Source: Blasia pusilla
Lineage: Eukaryota; Marchantiophyta; Marchantiopsida; Blasiales
Assembly: GCA_050084515.1 (NCBI GenBank)
Contig: CM114271.1
Coordinates: forward strand, 29,016,001 to 29,080,000
Length of the DNA: 64,000 nucleotides
Direction of reading: 5' to 3'
The number at the start of each line of letters is the position of its first letter. Position 1 is the first letter of the stretch. Shown here in pieces: positions 13,408 to 23,921 of the stretch. Under the pieces are notes generated by a model. It ran no database searches. It was not told the DNA's origin and was given only the letters and a program-made list of their open reading frames with translations. The translations under genes were made by a program, and so were the position numbers.

Positions 13408-14020
13408 TTGGCAAAAGCGGCGGCGAAGATGGATGCATTACCAGCCCGGCTAGCCATTGATCGTGAGAGGCTTACACCTGGTGTATGTATGTTGGACAAC
13501 CGGAGTGGGATCTTCCGATTGGTGAGTCCTACAGGACATGTGTATAGACCAGATAGAGTCTTGTTAGACTCTGGTGCCCAACCTTTGATGTTGGGAAAGG
13601 CGGCATGTATTGGTTTGGGTATTCGAAGGTCAGAGCTTGAGCCTTGCCCATTCTAGATTCAAACATCACTTGGAGGAGCCAATGATAGGTTATATATATC
13701 ATTATATTCGAACTCTACTCTGAAAATATTTCGATTAGATGTAAATGATTTCAAACTTGCCCCGCTTGACATCAAAGCAAGGGAGCTTTATCAAGAGGCA
13801 GTGAATGCCCTCAATTCATGACACGGGAGAAGTTTTCTGTACAGTTGAGACTAGATCATGCGACTGATAGCTCCCGGTTGGGAGTATCTGCGGTAGTCAC
13901 ATCAGCCGAGTCGTATGATGTACTAGTTGGAGGAGCAGTATTGTACCCGATGGGTTTTCAGATGGATTATCGGATCGGAGACAGCGTCTTCTGAGACCTG
14001 GTTGGCAGTCCGGGGATGGA
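13408..14020 (+). pseudogene. Retropepsin protease and downstream linker of element 2
   Basis: The stretch VLLDSGAQPLMLGKAA (about 13555-13605) holds the DSGA active-site triplet of retroviral-type aspartic proteases, and LGIRRSELEPCPF follows. A stop at 13654-13656 and later frameshifts break the frame. Downstream residues SYDVLVGGAVLYPMGFQM (about 13910-13960) have a counterpart in the minus-strand relic at 27955-28360, showing that protease plus linker is a family feature. It would cut Gag-Pol into mature proteins. Confidence 0.75.
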
Positions 14021-14400
14021 CGTATGAGCCAAGTTCCTGTGAGATTTATTTCTGGGGCTCGACCAGGAGGGTCTTCCCCAACAGTGTTAGCATTTGTGGC
14101 TGGTTTTAGTGGAGTAGTCATTTGGCCCGGAGACTTTTTGGAGGGTAATGTTTCTGCTATGGATTCTCCTGCGCATGAGGAGGTAGAGGAGGTCCCTATT
14201 TTTGCAGCAGTGGCATCCTCATCGTTGGATGTGCCACTTTGGAGTTCAGGCGGTGCACTACCGCAGGAGGCTGATCGCCTAGTGCATGAGGCTTGGTGTG
14301 AGGCTGTTATACCTCACGAGGAAGAGGAGTCCCTACGGCGGACTCCTACTTTTGGTCCAGCTGGGTTATCCCCTTTGGATACTACACCCATTGTATGGCA
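14021..14400 (+). pseudogene. Pol linker between protease and methyltransferase
   Basis: An open stretch continuous in frame with methyltransferase motif I. It is acidic (HEEVEEVPIFAAV, HEEEESLRR) and Pro-rich near the end. No domain recognised. Being in frame with both sides, it supports the methyltransferase being part of the polyprotein rather than a separate insertion. Confidence 0.5.
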
Positions 14401-15340
14401 GTATCCGCCGGAGGGTATTTGTGTGTTAGATCTCTTTGGTGGGATTAGCACTGGTTTGGATGCAGTGTTGCAGGCCGGTATTCCTCTGCGGAGATACGTG
14501 TATGTGGAGCGAGATGAGACGGCCCAGAGAGTCTCATCTCGACATATTGGTCAGTTGATGCGGAGATACCCAAAGTTGTTGCCGCCATCAGCTATTCGTG
14601 GATACCAGCGTGCTTTACCATCACACATTGCATTGTTGAGCGCGGGACCTTGAGAGGGTTGGTCCTGTGGATTTGGTGATTCTTTGGATGGCCATGTCGG
14701 TCATACACGTCTTTGGTCGTGGTGAGGGATTACATGACCCTAGGTCTCGATTGTTTTGGGAGATGTTACGGGTGTTACAACATCTTGAGTTCATCGAGCA
14801 CGTGCTCTAGCTTACATTCGGAGAATGTTCCATTGTTGGGTGACACTCGGACCCGGATGATGGCGAGTGTTCATGAGGTGCGGTCTTGGATTGGACGGTG
14901 GTGTTGGATGCGTGGCGAGTTGGCTCGCGTGCACATAAATCCACGCTTGTGGTGGACAAACTTGTTGCCTAGGGAGGTTCTCGTCGAGCATATGATGCAA
15001 AGGTAACGGGATCCTCGCCTTACGGTGGATAGTATCTTGATCTTTGGCGACTTTCTCAAGTGGTGAGGGTTATTGATCGGTCACCCATGGCGGTGGTGAA
15101 CCGTGTGGGGCGACCTAGGATGGCACTACCCACATTTGTGAGTTTTCCTCGTCACATGCCTCTGAGGAAGGTGGTCAGGGCTTGTATGGGATTCTCATGT
15201 GCGGCGGTTGGTGGAGCCTAACGCTGATGAGAGAGAGCGTGCGATGGGATTCGCTATTGGTGTGACAGCGGTTGCTTCTATTTTACGAGGCTTCACGACG
15301 TCATGTGTTGGGTCAGGCCATGGACCTGGAATTGTTTGAC
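14401..15340 (+). pseudogene. DNMT3-like cytosine-5 DNA methyltransferase domain in Pol
   Basis: Would transfer methyl from S-adenosylmethionine to C5 of cytosine in DNA. Motif I is VLDLFGGISTGLDAVLQAG (from 14423), followed by YVYVERDETAQ. Motif IV: GPVDLVI then, one frame on, GWPC at 14686-14697 with the catalytic Cys codon TGT at 14695-14697. GEGLHDPRSRLFWEMLRVL follows, as in DNMT3/DRM enzymes. Motif VI is ENV at 14821-14829. Motif VIII is HINPRLWWTNLLP (about 14930-14970). Near 15180-15330, ERERAMGFAIGVTAV and RHVLGQAMDL fit motifs IX and X. Order I-IV-VI-VIII-X is the unpermuted one of DNMT1/DNMT3, not of DRM. Several frameshifts break it. It lies in series between protease and reverse transcriptase, so it belonged to the polyprotein. 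Confidence 0.8.
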
Positions 15341-15689
15341 TTGGATTTTGAGTCTTGGTATGGCGGAGCAGCGTCGACTTCGGACTATGTCTGTGGGTCT
15401 TCCACCCTTGTAATGAGCTCGATGGCTACCGGGACGGTAGAGGCATCGGTCAGGCGAGGAGAGTAGTATTTTGCATCCTTGGAGTAAATGGGATGTAATG
15501 GTGGGCATGTGGAGTTGGTTGCTCATCTTTGGTGGCGGAGTTATTTGCTCGGATGATGGTGTAGCTAAGGGTGTACCATCTTGTGAGGGGGTTGCGAGCA
15601 GACCAATGGCATCGTCCTCTCCCTCTAGTGTGCGGTGGAGGAGGAGACTTGGGAGCTATTACTTGGGCCCAAGCTTACGGGAGGTGAGA

Positions 15690-16670
15690 AACGACGCTGA
15701 CACGCGGTTCCTACGTGCTTATAGGAGTTGTTTTGCCTTTAGCATGAAGGAGTTGGGTTCTCTGGTTGGACCGGTGATATGGATTGATTTGGCTAGTGAT
15801 ACGCCAATCTTCCGTCGTCCCTACCGATATAGTGATATGGAGAGGGACTTGATTGAGTAGGGCGTTGGACCTTTTGGAGGCTGGATTAGTGGAGTTGTCG
15901 CATGGAGAGTATGCATCGCCACTTTGTCATGCTCGCTAAAAGGATATGCGTGGCAACTTCACGGATAGGCGGATGTGTGGAGATTACCGTCCTATCAATC
16001 GGCAAACCAAGGCCGATAGGTATGCCATGCCTACACACGAGAGATCTTTGATGTGGTGGGACAGGCAAAGATTTTCAGTACTTTGGATCTTCGGGCAGGA
16101 TACCATCAATTGCCGATTCGGGAGAGTGACAAGGCCAAGACAGCATTTTGGGGTGTCAACTCTCATGGCAAGGATTGTTTGTACCAATGGAAATTCTTAC
16201 CCTTTGGGTTGAAGAATGCACCTTCCGAGTTTCAAAGAGTGATGGACAGGATCCTAGCAGGGCTGGATTTTGTTCGGTGTTACATTGATGATATCTTGGT
16301 GTTCAATAACACGGTGGAGGAGCATCAGATACATTTGCAGATGGTGTTTGAGCGGTTGAAAGCTCATGGTCTACGTTTGCATCTAGGAAAGTGTAAGTTC
16401 TTCCATGAGGATGTTGAGTACTTGGGTCATGTGATCTATCCAGGTGGTTTGGGAGTTCAGCAAGCAAAGGTGGAGGCTATTGCACTTATTCCGCGTCCGG
16501 TAGATGTGAGTAGAGTTCGAGCATTCATGGGATTGGCGAACTACTATCAGAGGTATGTGAAGGGATTTAGTGCTATGGCAAAGCCTTTGAACCAATTGCT
16601 GAAATCAGATCAAGAGTGGCACTGGGAGATGATCGAGGAGAGAGCTTTTGTGGAGCTTAAGGCCTAGTTG
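15690..16670 (+). pseudogene. Reverse transcriptase of element 2
   Basis: The lead-in FRRPYRYSDMERDLIE (about 15810-15858) is the usual Ty3/gypsy entry to the RT. The main part is open from 16053: FSTLDLRAGYHQLPI, AFWGVNSHGKDCLYQW, FLPFGLKNAPSEFQRVMD, then the catalytic YIDD in VRCYIDDILVF (about 16272-16304), then GHVIYPGGLGV and FMGLANYYQRYVKGF. It copies element RNA into DNA. Stops and shifts near 15860-16050 and TAG at 16665-16667 disable it. Confidence 0.9.
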
Positions 16671-17130
16671 GTGGCGGCGCCTATCTTGAGGAGACCTATC
16701 AGAGGGCGCCCATTTCAATTACACATTGATTGGAGTAGGTTGGGACTTGGAGCGGTGTTGACACAACATGATGATGAGCACATGGAGTTTGTGGTGGCCT
16801 ATGCAAGTCGTTCGAATAATGCAAATGAGTCGCGCTATAGTTCATATGAGGGAGATTGCTTGGCGAGAGTGTGGTGTGGCACACTTTAGGTGTTACTTGT
16901 TTGGCACACAGTTTACCCTTGTTCTGATCACCGGCCGCTCAAGTGGTTGATGGAGTCGGACAAGCTTACAGGGAAGCTTGCACGGTGGGCTCTTATCTTA
17001 CGGGAGTATGACTTCCAGGTTGTACATAGACCTGGAGTTGCCAACCTTGATCTTTGATGGGTTGAGTAGGAACCCATGTACTAGCCAAGAGGATACAACG
17101 GGGCTAGATGGCATGGCGAGGTTGATGAGG
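16668..17130 (+). pseudogene. RNase H domain of element 2
   Basis: FQLHIDWSRLGLGAVLTQHDD carries the first catalytic Asp region, FVVAYASRSNNANESRYSS follows, and after a frameshift HRPLKWLMESDKL and REYDFQVVHRPG. Matches the RNase H start of element 1 at the window's left edge. Degrades the RNA strand during cDNA synthesis; broken by frameshifts at about 16880 and 17040. Confidence 0.85.
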
Positions 17131-17132
17131 AG

Positions 17133-18480
17133 ATGGTGCCAGGTTGGCATGCATCCGCCTTTTTATGTTGGTTAGGGGTGGACTCTAGTATGGAGGACCA
17201 CATGATATCTTACTCTAGTCAGAGGGTAGATGGCCAGCCTTCAGATCCTAAGGTTGGAGATGGTGGTACGGATCAGCGTGATATTCATGATGATGCGTTG
17301 GTGTTGGAGTTCCTTCGGACCGGTAGGGTGCCAAGCATAGTGAGTGCCAAGGAGCGAGACCGTGTTCTTCAACGTGCTAAGAGGTATCGATTGGAGGGAA
17401 CACATATTCTCCGCGTGTGGGAGGATGGTAGAGTATGAGTAGTGCCACATTTGGCTCAGAGAGAGCGCATTGTGCGACATGCCCATGAGGAGTTGGGACA
17501 TTTTGGGATAAAGCGTACGTATAGCTTACTCCTTGGCCAGTATTGGTGGCGTGGCATGCATACTCAGGTGCAGCAGTTGGTGTCACGTTGTATGGTTTGT
17601 GACCGGGTGAGGGCATCATTTAATGCCCCTACACCACAATTACACCCCTTGCCTATTATGGGGTTGGGTTACCGTTGGAGTGTGGACTTTGCGGGACCGT
17701 TACCGTTGACTGTACGACATCATCGATATGTGTTGGTGATGGTGGAGCACTTCTCCAAGTGGATTGAGTTGGTGGCATTACCGGACAAGGCAAGTGAGGG
17801 AACGGCGTATGCATTTCTGGATAGAGTGCTTAGTCATTTTGGTGCACCAGCTGAAATCTTGACCGACCGAGTCTGAGTTTGGGTGAGTTTCAGGTCTTAT
17901 GTGACAAGGCGTTGATTGATCATCGGACCACGTCTCGAGATCATCCAGAGGCGGATGGTTTGGCTGAGCGTGTGGTTCGAGGCGGTGAAGAGGGCATTGC
18001 GCAAGTATGGCCTCTGAAGGGCATCTTGAGACAGGATATTCGGTTGCCATGGTTAGCCATGGGGTATAGGTTCGATCGCCAAGCATCCTTGGCTTCCTTC
18101 TCACCTTATTTTTACATTATCGGCCGAGATCCAAACTTGCCATCAGCAATTCGTCGAGTCTAGTGAGGTGGTGAACCTTGATGACCCGAGAGATGTGGAT
18201 GAGGGTGTGTTCTCGCGAGCGGAGCTCTTTCGGAGAGTTATGCCAATGACCTTTGAGAATCTTGCCATTGCTCAACACAGGGATACGTTGCGGTATGCAA
18301 CCATTCGGGGTGGAGGTTATCGACCATCGATTCGTAGGTTCCATGTGGGGGACTATGTCTATTTGCAGCAGATTGCCCCGACAACGTTGGATGTGACGGC
18401 AGCCGCACTATTTTACGAAGTGCGTGAGGTGTTAGCTTCCGGAGTTCTCATGTTGGAGGGTCGTGATGGAGTTGTTTGGA
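17133..18480 (+). pseudogene. Integrase of element 2 (HHCC and DDE)
   Basis: HHCC region HAHEELGHFGIKRTY ... CMVCDRVRASF (about 17477-17625). The DDE core has Asp in SVDFAGPLPL, Asp in EILTDRV, and Glu in HPEADGLAER. The C-terminal part reads GYRPSIRRFHVGDYVYLQQ and leads into the PHD finger. Broken by a stop at 17436-17438, a frameshift near 17870 and another near 18160. The 4-bp target duplications at three copies in this window fit a DDE integrase with 4-bp stagger. Confidence 0.88.
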
Positions 18481-18539
18481 AGGACCATGTGCGTAATTGT
18501 GCGCCATGTCATCTTCCAAATGTGGATGGTACTGTTGAC

Positions 18540-18720
18540 CCAAGCTTAGCCATGATACGTGCTAGCTTGAGGTGCATGTTGTGTGGGTCTGCTTGTAACG
18601 CAGCCTGACCCCGTATGTTGGTGTGTGATCGGTGTTCTAGGGGTTGGCACATGATGTGTTTGACTCCACGTTTGGATGTTGTTCCTCTTTGGAAGGTGGG
18701 TTTGTCCTCGATGTACTTAG
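18540..18720 (+). pseudogene. PHD finger of element 2 (PHD copy 3)
   Basis: Reads RCMLCGSACNAA, a TGA stop at 18606-18608, then RMLVCDRCSRGWHMMCLTP. After a frameshift GRWVCPRCT completes the finger (about 18690-18717). All eight zinc ligands are recoverable across the two frames, so the domain was intact before recent decay. Confidence 0.75.
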
Positions 18721-18893
18721 GAGAGGTAGATGACTTGATCTTTGCATGATATGGATTACTGGATGTGCGACTAACGATGGGGCAACCTAGCACCCGGCCT
18801 TCGATTCGAGCACCCAAGAAGGTGTATAGCATGTAGTAGATGTATAGGGCTACCTGGGAGTTAGAGGACCTAACCGCTTGATTAGGGGGTCGA

Positions 18894-18999
18894 GTTGTGG
18901 TACACTTGCGTTTGTGGATACTCTCGTCTATGTTATGTATGTATGTGCGTATGGTATGTCAGCGATGTATGTTGTATGACGATGTGGATTCGCACGACA
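18894..18999 (+). repeat. Split direct repeat B1 of element 2
   Basis: 106 bp from GTTGTGGTACACTTGCG to CGCACGACA. Identical to 19371-19476 but for one G/A difference by eye. Separated from A2 by two bases (GT). Confidence 0.92.
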
Positions 19000-19001
19000 G
19001 T

Positions 19002-19370
19002 TGTCATGACCATACGGGATTATGTCGTAGAGTATGGTGTGCTAGTAGAGGCCATTCCTTATGTAGGACCGTAGTGGATTGGTAGAGATGCGGTTCCATA
19101 CATAGGGTTGGGGGTTACTCAGTTGGGGGTGACTTTCCCAGTAGGGCCCGCTCTTAGGTTGGAGGATATAAGGTGGAGTGCACTCAAAGAACAGTCAGTT
19201 CTTTGAGTTGAGCCTCTTGTGTTGGGAGTTAGCCTTGGTAGTGAGTAGAGCTCTTGGCTATGGTGTTTCCCGCAAGCTTCGACCTAGATTCTCCCATCGT
19301 GAAGTGGGTTTGGCTCGATTGTATGTGATTGTAAACGTGTTTTATGACACTAGGTCTTTCACGGATTTCA
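19002..19370 (+). repeat. Terminal repeat A2 of element 2
   Basis: 369 bp, TGTCATGACC to GGATTTCA. Same length as A1 at 9610-9978 with about ten differences by eye, including compensating one- and two-base indels. Bracketed on both sides by the B segment. Confidence 0.92.
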
Positions 19371-19476
19371 GTTGTGGTACACTTGCGTTTGTGGATACTC
19401 TCGTCTATGTTATGTATGTATATGCGTATGGTATGTCAGCGATGTATGTTGTATGACGATGTGGATTCGCACGACA
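19371..19476 (+). repeat. Split direct repeat B2, right end of element 2
   Basis: Second 106-bp B copy. The LINE sequence and the CCCC duplicate resume at 19477, so B2 belongs to the inserted element and is its true right end. Confidence 0.9.
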
Positions 19477-21230
19477 CCCCGCTCCGGTACACGCACATGA
19501 ACGCATAAGAGTTTGATGAGCGTCAAAGGATGCTTTCAAGAGAATGATGGAAAAGTTGATTTGGTGCAAATTCTCAAAGATATGCTCTTGAAGTCGATCA
19601 AGCCCTTTTGTAATCAATTGACTGAAAGAGGGGTAGAATTGCTTATGTAGCAAGAGGAAGAAGAGCTCTGGTTGATCTCAGTTGTTGATTAAATAAAAAG
19701 TCCCCCTCCTCTACATAGGCGACATGATCCATCAAGATGGGTGTATCTCTTTGGAGAAACCTTGAAGCCATAATCGGTGGTACCAAGGCCCAACTCCCCA
19801 AAAAAGCTGATGGAGCATATGCAACTGTGGAGGAAAGTCCCACCCGTCCAAAAGAAATAGGCAAGATAGCTTGTCGTGAAGCTAAGATATCATCCTCTCC
19901 CTTCAATGTATTCGGGCCAAGAAGTTGACCAAAAGTTGCCAAAATAGAAGCGTCAAAAGAGTTCAACCGATGTAAGAACCTTGAAGTGGGAGTCAAGTGC
20001 AAAAAAGGTAGGAAGGACGTCGTAGAAAATATTGGGAGAGAATCCCATAAGCCACTTGGGGATCCCCTAAATGAGGTAACAAATGAAGCCATTCCAGGTC
20101 TTTCAAAAGGGCCTCATCCAAGAATTTCGAGATATATCGGTGAAGCCAATTGGGACCCCAAGAACCCTAACCCCTAAAATGCAGATGAGAAAATCAAGAG
20201 CAGTCAGGGTGAATGTTGAGGGAAGTCATGAAGGAGACCATACTCCACATTTAGTAGGTTGGACTTTAAGGTTTAAGAAAGAGAGTTGCTCCACAAAATA
20301 GATATAAGCAGGAACCACTTCAAAAGGAGGAGCTATAATATGAGTGTCATCAGCAATAGAAGAGAAAAGACCAGATCGAAATGCTTGCGTTAATGCTCGA
20401 AAGGCACAAAATTAAATGGGCAATGGCAAAGAGTGGGTCATCCATGGGATCACGTTGACGCGTGCCACAAGCCGATTGAAGAATTCTATATTCCTAGAAG
20501 TAGCATGATGAGAATAGATAATGGGCGTATCATGGGCATAAGAGGAGCAAAAAATGGAATGAGACTTGCGAGTTGTCCTCTTGCACAACATAACTCCTCA
20601 AACATGGCCTCACGAGAAACTGAATTGAATTCGTTAGCCACATCGACTGGAATTGCTACCCACTCTCGGTGAATATCAAGAGTGGAGCGAATCCCATACC
20701 ACACCTCACAACCACCAAGAGTTGCCACTCCAAATTGATGAGGAAATAAGTGGGCACTAAAATGAGGATGAAATTGCAAGCACGGGGATCGACTAACCAA
20801 GCGGTATAAAACCTCTCCAATAGCCAAACGTGAGACACGTGAAGGAGGCTTATCCATAGCCAAAAAATGACAAGCCCCTAAGAGCCTAGGGATAGAGAAT
20901 GGGAGACGACTTGCCGCAATATCTGCACACACCTTATATAGTGAGACAAAGCCACTTCATGAATCTGCCTGGATAAAGCAATTGTGGAGATGCTCAAAAA
21001 CCATCCCTAATAGCCCGCTTGCTGATAAGTGAGGAGAATGAAGAAAAGCCCTTGTGAAAACCTCCAAGTCAAGCTCCATTGTATAGTCTTCCACAAAAGG
21101 TGATGCATTACCACTTGAAGGAAGGTGAAGAGCTTCTAAGAGAGCCACTGTGTCCGCACTTGGAACCGCCAGAGAGAGAGGACCAATGCTCGAGCCGCAC
21201 GTGAAAACTCACCAACTTTCTCCAAAAGTA
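19477..21230 (-). pseudogene. LINE reverse transcriptase (interrupted by element 2)
   Basis: Minus-strand non-LTR reverse transcriptase. From right to left: VGEFSRAARALVLSL, then VSRLAIGEVLYRLVSR (about 20840), FPHQFGVATLGGCEVWYGIR, motif A VDVANEFNSVSRE (about 20600-20650), and the catalytic ADDTHI (about 20340-20365, equivalent to YxDD). Then RQAILPISFGRVGLSSTVAYAPSAFLGSWA is split over 19800-19880. Interrupted by stops and frameshifts. Its C-terminal part lies at 8860-9609 beyond the gypsy insertion. Such enzymes copy LINE RNA directly at a nicked target. Confidence 0.82.
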
Positions 21231-22148
21231 CACTTCGTTGAAGGCGTTGTTGTATTGAAGGCCTTCCATGATTGGCATGTTAATACAAACAAATCTTATA
21301 TCTTCAATTATTTTTAGCAATCGTTTTCACCTTTAAAATTGGAAACAAAAATTGGAGGTTTCAATATGTTTGGTTAACATGTATGTAACCACGTTTTCCA
21401 ATAACGTGGAGAGAACTTTGTTTCTTTTATTCTAGAAAAATGAAATAAAGTTTTCATCGTATTATTATGGACAATAGTTTAGTCTAAGAAGCTCTTAATG
21501 AGCTTAATATAAGGTCGGAATTGCATGATTAGTAATATATTTAAACAGAAAATAGTATTTGTAAGGTCTTTTAATTTCCATCCATCAACACACAAGAAAA
21601 AATTACTAGTATTCTTTAGCCAGGAAAAAAAATCCTTAAAACTGATAACATTTCAAAAAACCCTGAGAAATAAATGGAAGAAAAATACATTTGGGGAAGA
21701 TGTTAATCAATGCGCACAGTCAGTCTACTTCTTCTTCCCTAATGAAATTAATAAACAAAATTATGCAGGAAATATTTTTAATTAAAATTTGGCCAAAAAA
21801 AATACTGTAATCTCTTCAAGCGGGGAAATTTATGACCGATATTTGTTAAGGAAAAATCTTCCAAAAATAGTCAATTGATAAGGTTTTCAGAGTGGATTTT
21901 CATGGAAGGAATAAGTATGCGGCCCTAGATTCATCTTATTGAAGTAAATATTGTGGACATAGGTTGTCTTAATGGGTATGCGTATCGTGTTGTAGAAGGC
22001 ATAATAATTGATAAGGAATTTTAAATAAGGATACACAAGAGCTCATCTTAAAATATATATACTTAGTTGAACCATTTGGGCTAATCCTTTTTACTCACTT
22101 ATGTTATTGTTTAATAACTCGCAAATAGTAAGCGCCCAAAGAACGAGT

Positions 22149-22193
22149 TGTCGTGCTCCTACACATCGCTACACAATGTACATCGCCGTCACT
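22149..22193 (-). repeat. Relic of Ty3/gypsy B-segment end
   Basis: On the minus strand reads GTGACGGCGATGTACATTG then TGTAGCGATGTGTAGG and ends GCACGACA. This matches the last 45 bp of element 1 (GTGACAGCGATGTATG ... GCGCACGACA). No A repeat is seen next to it, so only the extreme end survives. Confidence 0.65.
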
Positions 22194-22617
22194 AATCAAC
22201 ACACACAACTACTAGCTTAATTCAATCATCCACTGAATATAATCACAGAGGCAAGTTGTTACCAGCAGTGGACCCTAAGATGAGCTGTGAAGACTGGAAA
22301 AAAAAGTCACTCCTCATCGAGATTTTACTCGTCATGAATAAGAAAGCATGTTCAAATTTTTGCATGATGGCTTGGTGGTTAGTCACTTTAGTGGTATGGA
22401 AATAAATTTATGAAATAATTTCTTATGCAGTAGTAGAGAATATTAGATAATTGCAATGAGTACAATATATACTAGTGTGAAGATCGTGCCATGCACAAGA
22501 TTGAAGGACTAATCATGTTGCACACAAATTATTTTTCTTGTTTTCCGTGGAATTAATAGAAATAATTTTCTTACTTCCCGTATAATAAGAAATATTTTCT
22601 TGTTGCCCAATTGCCAC

Positions 22618-22672
22618 ATGTCAAGCAAAGAGGTGTTTGCAAATCAAGAAGGCACTCTCCAATAATAACATG
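22618..22672 (+). repeat. Dispersed repeat, unknown family (copy 1)
   Basis: Contains AAAGAGGTGTTTGCAAATC and AAGAAGGCACTCTCCAATAA. Similar stretches occur at 52378-52432 (plus) and, inverted, at 33070-33115. Family not recognised; perhaps the end of a small DNA transposon. Confidence 0.5.
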
Positions 22673-22859
22673 GTTGTTGCAGGGGTTGTGAACAAACCTA
22701 AGAACGTGATTTTTTTGGATAAATGATGAGTTTTTTTCCGTGAATGGGTACACAACTAAGAAAGTATGAGAGTGTAGCAATAGATAGATAGTGATTGAGC
22801 TGGTACCTGGTGTAGTGAATATTTATTTCACACCAACCCAAATAAATACCCATGGTGGC

Positions 22860-23921
22860 AAACAGAAGACGTGCATATGAGTTATAACTATTCTTGCATA
22901 ACTCCAATCCATTTAACCTTACATGCAGCTTCTTCAAAATACCTCGGTTCCTATTCTTGAAGGACATTCATCATATATGCATGATGTGTTGTAGGAAATG
23001 CTTCATCTATGAATCTATGAATAGTATGTGTGACTCTTCTTAATCTAGAAAGTTGTTTTTCATAAGTGGATGTCTTTGACATCTAACTTGAGCTCTAACT
23101 AGTGATAGCAAACTAAATACGTACTCTTCTTAACTATGGATTGATAGATTTAACTGAGGAGTCTATGACCTCTGCTCACCTTGCGCTAGTACTTGGGACT
23201 ATATAGGCAATATATCTTGGTTTATAGTCATATTCCTCCCCCCCTTTCCTCAACAAATATTTTTAGAGGTGGAATAGGTTTTAGATGGGGCATAATATGA
23301 CTTAAATTCATAAAAATAACTTTGCAAATAAAATTAAGTGGCTTAGAGGATGAAATATAACACTTATATTCCTTATTTGTTATGAACATAGCCAATGAAG
23401 CTGCATGTCTCAAATTTAGGATCTAATTTCGTACCTCTTTAAAAAGGAAGATAAGCATAAAAAGTGAACCAAAGACTTTCAAGAATGCAAAATCAGGTTT
23501 ATTTCTTGTGGAGACTTTGGATAGAGCCTTATTAGTTTGAATTTCGTTGATTAAGGAGACTACTTAGCTTTTAGAAAGTATACTCATATATATCTAGAGA
23601 AGTCATTAATAAATGAAACAAAATATAAAAAACCATTAATGATAGATTGTGAGGATGTCCACATATGATTGTGAAGCACTATTGCAAGATCTTTTATAGG
23701 TTCCATACTACTAAATCATTTAGCTTGTGAGGTTATATGTTTTGACACACCAAAGTTGATGTATTATTCTTTTGTATAATTTTTCTTGGCCATTGCTCCC
23801 ATATGATGAGTTAAGATCAAGAGATGCTTAGTTTGTGAGTCTTGTTGTTCTTAATATTGCACTTAATGTTGTTGTTCCATAAAGTTTTCTTGTTGTAAGA
23901 CTATTGCTCTCATGTTTGCCT
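22860..23921 (-). pseudogene. Copia integrase and pre-RT fragment
   Basis: Reads DLAIVLHNHMWTSS, then FLYFVSFINDFSRYI and VYFLKAK, the copia integrase core (second Asp region of the DDE set), then DFAFLKVFGSLF and later YFEEAACKVKWIGVMQE, the usual lead-in to copia reverse transcriptase. Many stops. Spread over several frames. Confidence 0.7.
23918..23921. repeat. Target-site duplication of element 3, left (GCCT)
   Basis: GCCT here, ACCT at 26129-26132 (one mismatch). On the minus strand the copia sequence reads continuously across the join; the related copia gag at 55467 shows AGAAGGCAGATATGAGA at this place, which confirms the empty site. Confidence 0.65.

Larger units (their letters stand above)
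9610..19476 (+). mobile_element. Ty3/gypsy element 2 with methyltransferase and PHD domains
   Basis: A 9867-bp element inserted in a LINE. Order: A1 repeat (9610-9978), long leader with a 5S-rRNA-like stretch, gag with zinc knuckles, protease, DNMT3-like methyltransferase, reverse transcriptase, RNase H, integrase, PHD finger, 3' untranslated stretch, then B1-A2-B2 (18894-19476). A1 and A2 are both 369 bp and differ at only about ten positions by eye. The coding region has many frameshifts and stops, so it is a decayed copy. The RT-to-integrase order marks Ty3/gypsy. The leader is about 1.7 kb, and no clear tRNA primer site follows A1. Confidence 0.85.
21300..22860. other. AT-rich stretch without recognisable genes
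   Basis: Only short open stretches. It holds a B-segment relic (22149-22193, minus) and one copy of a dispersed repeat near 22618-22672. Nothing else recognised. Confidence 0.5.

Noticed and set aside
18894-19476. 106-bp direct repeats flanking A2 taken as a target-site duplication of a solo LTR
   Set aside because: Far too long for an integrase duplication, and the LINE host sequence resumes only after the second copy.
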